Below are positions 54,209 to 62,188 of a stretch of DNA of 64,000 nt, piece by piece. A program made the translations under genes and the position numbers. The number at the start of each line of letters is the position of its first letter. Position 1 is the first letter of the stretch. The notes under the pieces are model-generated. The model saw nothing but the letters and a program-made list of their open reading frames with translations. It made no database searches and was not told the DNA's origin. Source of the stretch: Diplocloster agilis (lineage in GTDB: Bacteria; Bacillota; Clostridia; Lachnospirales; Lachnospiraceae); contig NZ_JAHQCW010000020.1 in assembly GCF_019042275.1 (NCBI RefSeq), positions 1 to 64,000 on the forward strand, in the 5' to 3' direction.

Positions 54209-54901
54209 AGTTGTATGGTCTGAGGGGGATTCCACGAAGCGGTAGCCTTTCCGAGGTATCGTTTCTATATATACCTGTGAATCACACAGAGCGTTCAACT
54301 TTTGACGGACGCAGGCGATGACGACCTGCAGATTATGCCTGCTTCCCACGATAGGAGTTTTCCATACCAGGTCATAAAGCTGTTCGTAGGAATATACCTG
54401 TCCTGGATGCCGTGCGAGAAAAGCCAGCACGTCAAATTGAAGAGTCGTGAAGTCGCCATTTTTATCCTTGTACGAGACCAGGCGTCTTCCGGTGTCGATC
54501 TTCAGATCTCCGAACTGGAGTGTCTCGCCCCGGAATAAGCTGTCGGCATCCCGGATACGGGCCTGGATGCGTAATTCCAGTTCTTTTATATTGAAAGGTT
54601 TGCACATATAATCATCGCCGCCCACCATAAAGCTCTTTATGCGGGCTTCGTCCTCCGTGAGGCCGGAAAGGAAGATTACCGGTACGCGGGAGACCTCTCT
54701 TAAACGCTTGCAGAAGCTGAAGCCGTCTAAATCCGGCATGGCGATGTCCAGAATAATGCAGCTGAGAGCGGCGGAGGAGATCATATCCAGCGCCTGTCTG
54801 GCGCTGCGGATGCAGAAGACCTGATAGCCCAGTTTTGTAAAATAAGCCTTGCTGGATTCCAGGATATCTATATCATCATCGATAAATAGTAAAGCGGGCA
54901 T
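54203..54901 (-). CDS. OmpR/PhoB-type response regulator
   Basis: This 232-residue protein has a receiver domain (about 1-118) with acidic DDD near residue 8, phospho-acceptor Asp52 in IILDIAMPD and the Lys of MCKPFN. The C-terminal winged helix (about 130-225) has the YSYEQLYDLVW and RKGYRFV segments. GGAGG precedes the ATG. It presumably pairs with the sensor kinase encoded further downstream on the same strand. A promoter with an extended -10 (TGCTATAAT, near 54943) precedes it. Confidence 0.9.
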   Translation of the reverse strand: MPALLFIDDDIDILESSKAYFTKLGYQVFCIRSARQALDMISSAALSCIILDIAMPDLDGFSFCKRLREVSRVPVIFLSGLTEDEARIKSFMVGGDDYMCKPFNIKELELRIQARIRDADSLFRGETLQFGDLKIDTGRRLVSYKDKNGDFTTLQFDVLAFLARHPGQVYSYEQLYDLVWKTPIVGSRHNLQVVIACVRQKLNALCDSQVYIETIPRKGYRFVESPSDHTTL

Positions 54902-54942
54902 GTTGTGTGAACCTCCAATAATATCTTTATATGTATTATGCT

Positions 54943-54971
54943 ATTATAGCATCTCAAGAGGGAAATCCGAT
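54943..54971 (-). promoter_or_regulatory. Possible response regulator promoter
   Basis: On the minus strand TATAAT (54948-54943) carries an extended -10 TGC. The -35 (ATCGGA, 54971-54966) is weak. It lies 42 bases before the start codon. The remainder of the 385-base gap holds the prsA promoter and nothing else recognised. Confidence 0.45.
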
Positions 54972-55137
54972 AAAGTATCCTGATAAAAGTGAAAAAATAT
55001 GTCAATCAACCGTCAATTTATGAAAATATATGGATGCAGAAGTTGTTAATGCATTAGAGAGAATTATAAACTATGCGGAAGGATCACGAAAGACGGACTT
55101 GCTGGTGTTGAAAAAACTGATAATTGAGATAAAATCG

Positions 55138-55166
55138 TTGCTAAATTGAGAAAAACGGGCTATAAT
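55138..55166 (+). promoter_or_regulatory. prsA promoter
   Basis: TTGCTA at 55138 and TATAAT at 55161 are 17 bases apart. A perfect inverted repeat GCGTTAT-TC-ATAACGC (55190-55205) in the leader could be an operator or mRNA hairpin. Confidence 0.6.
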
Positions 55167-55286
55167 TAAAAACGGCTGTATGGATTTTCGCGTTATTCAT
55201 AACGCAGTATAAACCAGGCAGTCTCCCTGTTTCCTGCGAGGGTACGGCGGAAGAAGAGAAATCAATAGGTACTAGGAGGATATATT

Positions 55287-56318
55287 ATGAAATCTGGAAA
55301 CAAAAGACTGGTTACGGTGATCTGCGCATTCTGCGTTCTGGCGCTTGCTTTGACCGGCTGCTCTGCGGGTGTGAAAGCGGACGCGACGGTAGCGACATTA
55401 AACGGACAGGAAATCAAACTGGGGGTTGCTAATTTTTATCTGAAATACCAGCAGGCCCAGATGGAGACCTATTATAAACAGTATATCGGTGAAGATATGT
55501 GGAATCAGTCTACCGGTGAAGAAGGAAAAACTTATGCATCTTCCACTAAGGAAGGCGCGATGGAAACGATCGAGACGATGTATCTGCTCCGGGAACATAT
55601 GGGTGACTATAATGTTTCGTTAAGCGATGAGGAGACGAAAAAGATCGGTGACGCCGCTGCCGCTTTCCTGGAAGCCAATGACAAAAAGACGTTGAAAACC
55701 ATGAGCGCGACCCAGGAAACGGTGGAAGAGTTCATGCAGTTATATACGATTCAGAAAAAGATGTATGATCCCATGACCGCTGATGTGGATACGAATGTCA
55801 GTGACGAGGAAGCCGCACAGAAGAAGATCAGCTATGTATTCTTCAATAAGACTAAGACCCAGGACGCGGAAGGCAATTCCGTTGACACTACGGATGAGCA
55901 GAAAGCGGAGATCAAAAAGCAGGCGGAGGAAGTTCTGGCCCAGGCCAAGGAATCCGGCGACTTTGATGCGGCCGCACAAACGGCGGAGAAGACGGTCAAT
56001 ACCGGTACTTATGGCTCCGACGACACGCTCTATGATACTCTGATAAAAGAAGCGGCAGATCAGCTAGACGAAGGCCAGTTCGCGGATCTGATCGAGACGG
56101 ACACCGGATATTATCTGGTTCGCCTGGACAGCAAGTTCGATCAGGAAGCAACGGATACGAAAAAAGAATCCATCGTCAGCCAGAGAAAATCGGAAGCATA
56201 CAGCGCTAAGATTCAGGAGTGGAAAGATGCAGCTGATTTCCAGGTGGACGACAAGGTTTGGGGAAAGATCAATTTCGACCAGCCGCTGGAAGTAAAGATG
56301 GAGAATGCGCAGCAGTAA
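55287..56318 (+). CDS. prsA: PrsA-like foldase lipoprotein (peptidyl-prolyl isomerase type)
   Basis: This is a 343-residue lipoprotein. The signal ends in the lipobox ALTGC with lipidated Cys25. An N-terminal helical chaperone region (about 35-160) is followed by a parvulin-like region (about 170-300, KISYVFFNKT...FADLIETDTGYYLVRLD). Parvulin signature residues are only partly conserved, so isomerase activity is uncertain. It acts on secreted proteins at the outer face of the membrane. AGGAGG precedes the ATG. A prsA-like gene next to pth-mfd is common in Clostridia; here a 4.6-kb two-component and surface-protein segment separates them. Confidence 0.87.
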   Translation: MKSGNKRLVTVICAFCVLALALTGCSAGVKADATVATLNGQEIKLGVANFYLKYQQAQMETYYKQYIGEDMWNQSTGEEGKTYASSTKEGAMETIETMYLLREHMGDYNVSLSDEETKKIGDAAAAFLEANDKKTLKTMSATQETVEEFMQLYTIQKKMYDPMTADVDTNVSDEEAAQKKISYVFFNKTKTQDAEGNSVDTTDEQKAEIKKQAEEVLAQAKESGDFDAAAQTAEKTVNTGTYGSDDTLYDTLIKEAADQLDEGQFADLIETDTGYYLVRLDSKFDQEATDTKKESIVSQRKSEAYSAKIQEWKDAADFQVDDKVWGKINFDQPLEVKMENAQQ

Positions 56319-56367
56319 TTGCTTATCTCCGGCAATGATATCAGGATATATCATATCATCAATTATG

Positions 56368-56414
56368 AAAACCTCTGGACAGGAAGAGATCAGATTCCGG
56401 TTCAGAGGTTTTTT
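56368..56414 (+). terminator. Rho-independent terminator after prsA
   Basis: AAACCTCTG pairs with CAGAGGTTT, with an inner GGAA...TTCC stem, followed by TTT. It lies 50 bases after the prsA stop. Confidence 0.75.
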
Positions 56415-56601
56415 AGTTCTTCTTTTAAAAACTCTGATTATTTCAAAAAAGCCCGGAAATACGGGCAAATCACGGGATAAGGACACCGAATTTACTACCC
56501 ATTTACTACATTCGGAGGGAGCCTTGACACGCTGTCCTTTCCCATGAAGCCCACTATCCCAAACAGCGCACATCGAAAAATCGAATACGACACCGCAGAC
56601 G

Positions 56602-56647
56602 GCGGCGTTCTCTTTTCCCTTTGGGGAGATCAGGACGCCGCTTTTTT
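56602..56647 (+). terminator. Terminator-like hairpin in the ICE leader
   Basis: GCGGCGT and ACGCCGC pair across a 26-base loop, followed by TTTTTT. It lies 31 bases before the first ICE gene, where it could insulate the element from chromosomal transcription or act as an attenuator. The rest of 56319-56677 has no gene I would defend. Confidence 0.55.
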
Positions 56648-56677
56648 GCGCCCAAATAGAGGAAGGAGCGACCGCCT

Positions 56678-57811
56678 ATGTACTTTACGTCCGGCAGCGA
56701 CCGGGCCTTTGAACAGCTCATGCAGACAAGGCCAGGCGCAGATCATTTTGACAGCGGCGAGGCCGGAGCGCCGGAGGACTGCGGCACTTGCCGATTTTAC
56801 CGCCCACACTGGAAGTATCAGTTTTGCATCTACGCAGAATGTCCTTACCAGCCGGGCAAGCTCACCGTCTTTGACACGGTGAAATTTCAAGTGAAAGGAG
56901 TGTGCGACAAGATGGCAGTTTTTCGAGTGGAGAAAAACCGAGGATACACGGTGATGTCCAACCACCACCTGCGGAATAAGGACTTGTCCCTGAAAGCCAA
57001 GGGCCTGTTATCGCAAATGCTCTCTCTGCCGGAGGGCTGGGACTACACGCTAAAGGGCCTGTCTTTGATAAATCGGGAAAGCATCGACGCCATACGGACG
57101 GCGGTGTGGGAGCTGGAACGGGCCGGATATATCACCCGACAGCAGAACCGGGACGGCAAGGGAAAGATGGCAGATATGCTCTATACCATCTACGAGCAGC
57201 CGCAGACCGAAGCATCGGTGTTGGAACAGCCGATATTGGAAAACCCGGTGTTGGAAAATCCAACATCGGATAACCCGACACCGGAAAATCCAACGCAAAT
57301 AAATAAAGATAGATCAAGTAAAGAGAAATCAAATACAGATGGACGAATTACCGATTCCATTCCTATCCTTTCCCCTCCCTCTCCTTTGGAGAAAGCAGCG
57401 GCTGCGCCGCCGGAACGGAAAGGAACGGGAGCGAAGTCACAGAGCGCCGTAGCGGTTTATCGGGAAATCATCAAGGATAACATCGAGTATGAACACCTTT
57501 GCCAGCACACCAAGGGGATTGACCGGGAACTGCTGGACGAGATCGTGGACTTGCTGGTGGAAACCGTATGCAGCGCCCGAACGACCATCCGCATTGCCGG
57601 GGACGATTACCCCGCTGAGCTGGTGAAATCCAAGTTGATGAAGCTGAACAGCTCCCACATGGAGTTTGTCTTTGACTGTATCAGCAAAAACACCACGGAA
57701 ATCCGAAATATCAAGAAATACCTGCTGGCGGTTCTGTTCAACGCCCCAAGCACCATCAACGGCTATTACACGGCACTGGTGGCCCACGATATGAACACCG
57801 GCAAAATCTGA
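56678..57811 (+). CDS. ICE replication/regulation protein: Cys-rich leader fused to HTH-DUF6017 protein
   Basis: This is one open frame of 377 codons with two probable start sites. From 56678 (GAGGAAGGAG upstream) it begins with a 78-residue Cys-rich part, CGTCRFYRPHWKYQFCIY and ECPYQPGK, a possible zinc knuckle. A second ATG at 56912, with AAGGAG before it, starts MAVFRVEKNRGYTVMSNHHL, the usual start of the 299-residue helix-turn-helix DUF6017 protein. That part holds a winged helix (LSLKAKGLLSQMLSLPEGW), a linker with NPxxxNPT repeats, and the C-terminal DUF6017 domain. In related elements these appear as two genes; here they are in frame. Confidence 0.8.
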   Translation: MYFTSGSDRAFEQLMQTRPGADHFDSGEAGAPEDCGTCRFYRPHWKYQFCIYAECPYQPGKLTVFDTVKFQVKGVCDKMAVFRVEKNRGYTVMSNHHLRNKDLSLKAKGLLSQMLSLPEGWDYTLKGLSLINRESIDAIRTAVWELERAGYITRQQNRDGKGKMADMLYTIYEQPQTEASVLEQPILENPVLENPTSDNPTPENPTQINKDRSSKEKSNTDGRITDSIPILSPPSPLEKAAAAPPERKGTGAKSQSAVAVYREIIKDNIEYEHLCQHTKGIDRELLDEIVDLLVETVCSARTTIRIAGDDYPAELVKSKLMKLNSSHMEFVFDCISKNTTEIRNIKKYLLAVLFNAPSTINGYYTALVAHDMNTGKI

Positions 57812-57828
57812 AAAAGGAGGACAGCCCT

Positions 57829-58041
57829 ATGAAACAGGGAACTTTGATTTTTGACGAGCAGGCAGACCGCTATGACATCCGTTTTGACCTAGCGGACTAC
57901 TACGGCGGCCTGCACTGCGGAGAAACCTTCGATGTACTGGTAGGCGGCAGATGGAGGCCCACCCGCATAGAAATGGCTGAAAACTGGTATCTGGTGGGTA
58001 TCCGCACCGACGACCTCTCCGGCCTGCGGGTGCGGATCTAA
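57829..58041 (+). CDS. DUF5348 family ICE protein
   Basis: This 70-residue protein reads MKQGTLIFDEQADRYDIRFDL, then YYGGLHCGETFDVLVGGRW and WYLVGIRTDDLSGLRVRI. It is a small beta-barrel-like protein regularly found between the DUF6017 and PcfB genes of these elements. AAAGGAGG precedes the ATG. Its function is unknown. Confidence 0.82.
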   Translation: MKQGTLIFDEQADRYDIRFDLADYYGGLHCGETFDVLVGGRWRPTRIEMAENWYLVGIRTDDLSGLRVRI

Positions 58042-58084
58042 GCCGTGCCGCCTGCCTGCTTTGACTTCCAAGGAGGGATAGCAG

Positions 58085-58561
58085 TTGCAGGAAGAAATCG
58101 AACAGAAAACCATCGCGTTAGCGGTTAAGACGGGCAAGCTCACCGGCCAGGTATTGCAGGCGGCCATGAAGAAATTTCTGGCCGCCCGGCAGAAAGGGAC
58201 AGGAAAGGCACATCACGGAAAACAGAGCTTGCGGCAGCTCAAAAAGGACGGTTCCGCCCTGTCCAACATTGAAATCACCGATGCCAACATCGGCCTGTTT
58301 CGGCCCTGCGCCAAGAAATACGGAATTGATTTCACCCTGCGGAAAGACCGCACCACCCATCCGCCCCGGTATATCGTGATTTTCAAATCCAAGCAGGCGG
58401 ACAATCTGGAACAGGCGTTTAAGGAGTTTACGGCCAAGAAGCTCAAACAGCAGGAACGCCCCTCCATCCGAAAGGCCCTGTCGGCTATGAAGCAAAAGAC
58501 GGCGGCCAGAAACCGCCAGCAGGCCAAGGAGAAAATCAAGGAAAGGGGGCTGTCTCTATGA
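58085..58561 (+). CDS. PcfB family conjugation protein
   Basis: This is a 158-residue, strongly basic protein of the PcfB (DUF3801) family. In the pCF10 system PcfB is an accessory factor of the relaxosome and coupling protein. The protein contains TGKLTGQVLQAAMKKFLAARQ, NIEITDANIGLFRPCAKKYGIDFTL and a Lys/Arg/Gln-rich tail. It starts at TTG behind GGAGG. It overlaps the VirD4 gene by ATGA, consistent with a partner protein. Confidence 0.88.
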   Translation: MQEEIEQKTIALAVKTGKLTGQVLQAAMKKFLAARQKGTGKAHHGKQSLRQLKKDGSALSNIEITDANIGLFRPCAKKYGIDFTLRKDRTTHPPRYIVIFKSKQADNLEQAFKEFTAKKLKQQERPSIRKALSAMKQKTAARNRQQAKEKIKERGLSL

Positions 58562-60363
58562 GGCCGGAAGTGAAAAAGCTGATAATCGCAAACCTGCCCT
58601 ATCTGCTGTTCGTTTACCTGTTTGGCAAGCTGGGACAGACCTACCGGCTGGCGGCTGGGGCGGATGTCTCAGAAAAGCTGCTGCACCTTGCGGACGGCTT
58701 TTCCCTTGCCTTTGAAAACGCCGCCCCCAGCTTCCACCTGTTCGATCTGGCGGTGGGTGTGGCCGGTGCGGTGGCATTGCGTCTGATGGTGTACTGCAAG
58801 AGCAAGAACGCCAAGAAATACCGCCGAGGCGTAGAATACGGCAGTGCCCGGTGGGGCGGCCCCAAAGATATAGCCCCGTACATCGACCCGGTGTTTGATA
58901 ACAACATTCTCCTGACCCAGACGGAACGCCTCACCATGAACAACCGCCCCAAAGACCCCAAGACCGCCCGGAACAAAAACGTGCTGGTCATCGGCGGTTC
59001 CGGCAGCGGCAAGACGCGATTTTTTGTGAAGCCGAACCTGATGCAGTGCGTGTCCAAGGACTATCCGGCCTCTTTCATTATCACCGATCCCAAAGGGGGC
59101 CTGATCGGGGAGGTGGGCCAGCTCCTTGTGCGAAGCGGCTACCGGGTCAAAGTGCTGAATACCATCAACTTTTCCAAGAGCATGCGGTACAACCCATTCC
59201 GCTACATTCATTCGGAAAAAGACATCTTAAAGCTGGTCAACACCCTGATCTGCAACACCAAGGGGGAGGGCGAAAAAAGCGCCGAGGATTTTTGGATCAA
59301 GTCGGAACGTCTGTTGTATTCGGCTCTCATTGGCTACATCTGGTACGAAGCGCCGGACGATGAAATGAATTTCACGACGCTGCTTGAAATGATCAATGCG
59401 TCGGAGGCCCGCGAGGACGACCCGGAATTTCAATCCCCGGTGGATGCCATGTTTGAACGGCTGGAAGAAAAAGACCCGGAACACTTTGCGGTGCGCCAGT
59501 ACAAAAAATTCCTTCTGTCGGCAGGCAAAACCCGCAGTTCCATTTTGATTAGCTGCGGAGCCAGATTAGCGCCATTTGACATCCGGGAAGTGCGGGAGCT
59601 GATGGAGGACGACGAGCTGGAGCTTGACACCATCGGGGATGAAAAAACGGCCCTGTTCCTCATTATGAGCGACACGGACACGACGTTTAACTTCATTCTT
59701 ACCATGGTGCAGAGCCAGCTTATCAACCTTTTGTGCGACCGGGCCGATGACAAATACGGCGGGCGGCTGCCCGTCCATGTGCGGATGATTCTGGACGAGT
59801 TTGCCAACATCGGTCAGATTCCCAACTTTGACAAGCTGATCGCCACCATCCGAAGCCGGGAAATCTCGGCTTCTATCATTTTGCAGAGCCAGTCACAGTT
59901 AAAGGCCATCTACAAGGATGCAGCGGAAATCATTTCCGACAACTGCGACTGTACGCTTTTCCTGAGTGGAAGAGGTAAAAACGCCAAGGAAATCGCTGAC
60001 GTGCTGGGCAAGGAAACGATTGACAGCTACAACCAAAGCGAAAACCGGGGCGCGCAGACCTCCCACGGACTGAACTACCAAAAACTCGGAAAGGAGCTGA
60101 TGAGCCAGGACGAAATTGCAACCATGGACGGAGGCAAGTGTATTTTGCAGGTGCGCGGGGTGAGGCCGTTTTTCAGTGAGAAATACGACATTACCCGCCA
60201 CCCCCGCTATCAATACCTCTCGGATGCCGACAAACAGAACACCTTTGATGTGGACAGGTACTTGTCGTCCCTGCGCCGGAAAAAACGGCGCGTGGTATCG
60301 GAGGATGAAACCTTTGACCTTTACGACATTGACCTGTCGGACGAAGATTTAGCCGCACAGTGA
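58558..60363 (+). CDS. VirD4-like type IV coupling protein
   Basis: This is a 601-residue membrane ATPase that brings the relaxase-DNA complex to the mating channel. Two N-terminal membrane helices (about 8-30 and 60-80) are followed by Walker A VIGGSGSGKTRFF, then ITDPKGGLIGE. Walker B is in MILDEFANIGQIPNFDKLI, followed by SQSQLKAIY. The length and order match the TcpA/TraG proteins of Tn1549-like elements. Confidence 0.93.
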   Translation: MRPEVKKLIIANLPYLLFVYLFGKLGQTYRLAAGADVSEKLLHLADGFSLAFENAAPSFHLFDLAVGVAGAVALRLMVYCKSKNAKKYRRGVEYGSARWGGPKDIAPYIDPVFDNNILLTQTERLTMNNRPKDPKTARNKNVLVIGGSGSGKTRFFVKPNLMQCVSKDYPASFIITDPKGGLIGEVGQLLVRSGYRVKVLNTINFSKSMRYNPFRYIHSEKDILKLVNTLICNTKGEGEKSAEDFWIKSERLLYSALIGYIWYEAPDDEMNFTTLLEMINASEAREDDPEFQSPVDAMFERLEEKDPEHFAVRQYKKFLLSAGKTRSSILISCGARLAPFDIREVRELMEDDELELDTIGDEKTALFLIMSDTDTTFNFILTMVQSQLINLLCDRADDKYGGRLPVHVRMILDEFANIGQIPNFDKLIATIRSREISASIILQSQSQLKAIYKDAAEIISDNCDCTLFLSGRGKNAKEIADVLGKETIDSYNQSENRGAQTSHGLNYQKLGKELMSQDEIATMDGGKCILQVRGVRPFFSEKYDITRHPRYQYLSDADKQNTFDVDRYLSSLRRKKRRVVSEDETFDLYDIDLSDEDLAAQ

Positions 60364-60427
60364 AGCGGCTTTTTTCCTGTAATCAATCAAATTTGGTCGC
60401 CGGAAACCGGCAGAAAGTGAGGCATAT

Positions 60428-60643
60428 ATGGAATTTTTCAATAGTGCAGTGGATACGTTACAGACCATCGTTGTGGGCCTGGGCGGGGCGCTCTGTGTAT
60501 GGGGCGGCGTCAATCTGTTGGAGGGATACGGGGCCGACAACCCCGCCAGCAAGAGCCAGGGGATCAAGCAGCTTGTCGCGGGCGGAGGCGTGGCCCTCAT
60601 TGGCATGACCCTTGTTCCGCTGCTGTCCGGGCTGCTGGGATAA
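60428..60643 (+). CDS. Maff2 family membrane protein (putative VirB2-like pilin subunit)
   Basis: This 71-residue hydrophobic protein has two membrane helices (about 10-30 and 48-68) joined by GYGADNPASKSQGIKQ, the Maff2 family pattern. Its size, topology and position between VirD4 and VirB6 resemble VirB2/TrbC pilins, which is inference. It is followed by a strong stem-loop. Confidence 0.87.
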   Translation: MEFFNSAVDTLQTIVVGLGGALCVWGGVNLLEGYGADNPASKSQGIKQLVAGGGVALIGMTLVPLLSGLLG

Positions 60644-60670
60644 TCGTTTGGTCCATCTGCAAGCAATACG

Positions 60671-60700
60671 CCGCGCCCTCCTGCTGCTGGGAGGGCGCGG
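60671..60700 (+). promoter_or_regulatory. Intercistronic stem-loop after maff2
   Basis: CCGCGCCCTCC pairs perfectly with GGAGGGCGCGG around an 8-base loop and is not followed by a T-run. It probably protects the upstream maff2 mRNA, so that the small subunit is made in excess of downstream proteins. Confidence 0.6.
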
Positions 60701-60718
60701 GAAAGGAGGGATACACAC

Positions 60719-61582
60719 ATGATTGATGATTTAATCGGGGAATGGATCAAAGGCATCCTGATTGACGGGATCAAGGGAAACCTGTCCGGCCTTTTCAGTA
60801 CCGTGAATACCAAGGTCGGGGAAATCGCATCGGATGTGGGCAGCACTCCGCAGGACTGGAACGGCGGCATTTTTTCCATGCTGCAAACCCTGTCCGAAAC
60901 GGTCATTGTCCCCATTGCGGCGGCGATTCTCGCCCTGGTGATGTGCTATGAGCTGATTGAAATGATTGTGGAAAAGAACAACATGCACGACTTTGATACG
61001 TCCCTGTTCTTCCGCTGGATGTTTAAGAGCGCATTTGCCATCCTCATTGTGACGAACACATGGAATATCGTCATGGGCGTCTTTGACGCCACCCAGGCCG
61101 TCGTGAACCAAAGCGCCGGGGTCATCATCGGGGAAACCAGCATTGACTTTGATACCCTGATTCCGGATCTGGAAACCCGGCTGGAAGCCATGGACATCGG
61201 CCCTCTGTTGGGCCTGTGGTTTCAGACCCTGGTTGTTGGGCTGACGATGCACGCGTTATCCATCTGCATTTTCCTTGTCACCTACGGGAGAATGATTGAA
61301 ATATACGCCGTGACTGCGCTGGGGCCGATTCCCCTTGCTACGCTGGGAAACTCGGAGTGGCGCGGCATGGGCCAGAACTACTTAAAATCCCTGCTGGCAC
61401 TGGGCTTCCAAGCCTTTTTAATCATGGTGGTGGTGGGGATTTACGCGGTGCTGATTCAGGACATCGGCACGATGGAGGATATTTCCGGCGCGATCTGGGG
61501 CTGTATGGGCTATACGGTGCTGCTATGCTATGGCTTGTTCAAAACCGGCAGCTTGTCCAAAGCCGTATTCACAGCCCATTGA
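60719..61582 (+). CDS. VirB6/TrbL-like conjugation membrane protein (CD0411 type)
   Basis: This is a 287-residue polytopic membrane protein with about six hydrophobic segments after an N-terminal amphipathic part (IGEWIKGILIDGIKGNLSGLF). It corresponds to the CD0411-type protein of C. difficile CTn elements, a VirB6/TrbL-like inner channel component. GGAGGG precedes the ATG. Its TGA stop is in the same frame as the following methylase. Confidence 0.87.
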   Translation: MIDDLIGEWIKGILIDGIKGNLSGLFSTVNTKVGEIASDVGSTPQDWNGGIFSMLQTLSETVIVPIAAAILALVMCYELIEMIVEKNNMHDFDTSLFFRWMFKSAFAILIVTNTWNIVMGVFDATQAVVNQSAGVIIGETSIDFDTLIPDLETRLEAMDIGPLLGLWFQTLVVGLTMHALSICIFLVTYGRMIEIYAVTALGPIPLATLGNSEWRGMGQNYLKSLLALGFQAFLIMVVVGIYAVLIQDIGTMEDISGAIWGCMGYTVLLCYGLFKTGSLSKAVFTAH

Positions 61583-61615
61583 CGCGACACTATTTGCACA
61601 GGAGGAAACAGGCTT

Positions 61616-62182
61616 ATCGAGAAATCACAGAAGAAAACCTATCACATTATTTACGCTGACCCGCCGTGGAGATATGACCAGAAAACGGTACAGGGAGCAG
61701 CGGAAAACCACTATCCCACCATGGGAATCGACGCGCTGTGCGCTCTGCCGGTGGAAACCCTGGCCGCCAAGGACTGCCTGATGTTTTTGTGGGCCACGTT
61801 CCCTATGCTGCCGGAAGCCCTGCGGCTGATCCAGGCATGGGGCTTCACCTTCAAGACCGTGGCCTTTGTATGGCTGAAACGGAACAAGAAAAGCCCCACC
61901 TGGTTTTACGGGCTGGGGCACTGGACAAGGGGCAATGCGGAAATCTGCCTGCTTGCCAAGCGGGGACACCCCAAACGCTATTCCCGCAGCGTCCATCAGT
62001 TTATCATTTCCCCCATTGAGGAACACAGCAAGAAACCCGACATCACCCGCGAGAAAATCATCGAGCTTGCGGGTGACCTGCCCCGCGCAGAACTGTTTGC
62101 CAGACAGAAAACCCCTGGCTGGGATGTTTGGGGCAACGAAGTGGACAGCGATTTTTCCCTGTCCGCACCAGAAACGAGGTGA
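61616..62182 (+). CDS. MT-A70 family DNA/RNA adenine methylase, start codon abnormal
   Basis: From 61616 the frame reads IEKSQKKTYHIIYADPPWRY, with the DPPW catalytic motif of MT-A70 N6-adenine methylases, then FKTVAFVWLKRNK and GHWTRGNAEICLLAKRG. A full protein is about 188 residues. GGAGG (61601-61605) is ideally placed for a start at 61616, but the codon there is ATC. No ATG, GTG or TTG lies in frame between the VirB6 stop and 61721, after the catalytic motif. Either ATC is used, the stop is read through, or the gene is inactivated by one base change. Confidence 0.78.
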   Translation: MEKSQKKTYHIIYADPPWRYDQKTVQGAAENHYPTMGIDALCALPVETLAAKDCLMFLWATFPMLPEALRLIQAWGFTFKTVAFVWLKRNKKSPTWFYGLGHWTRGNAEICLLAKRGHPKRYSRSVHQFIISPIEEHSKKPDITREKIIELAGDLPRAELFARQKTPGWDVWGNEVDSDFSLSAPETR

Positions 62183-62188
62183 TTTTAT

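Noticed and set aside
56544-56882. 112-codon frame at the start of the ICE
   Set aside because: It overlaps the better-supported Cys-rich/DUF6017 frame in another phase, spans a terminator hairpin and has no recognisable domain.
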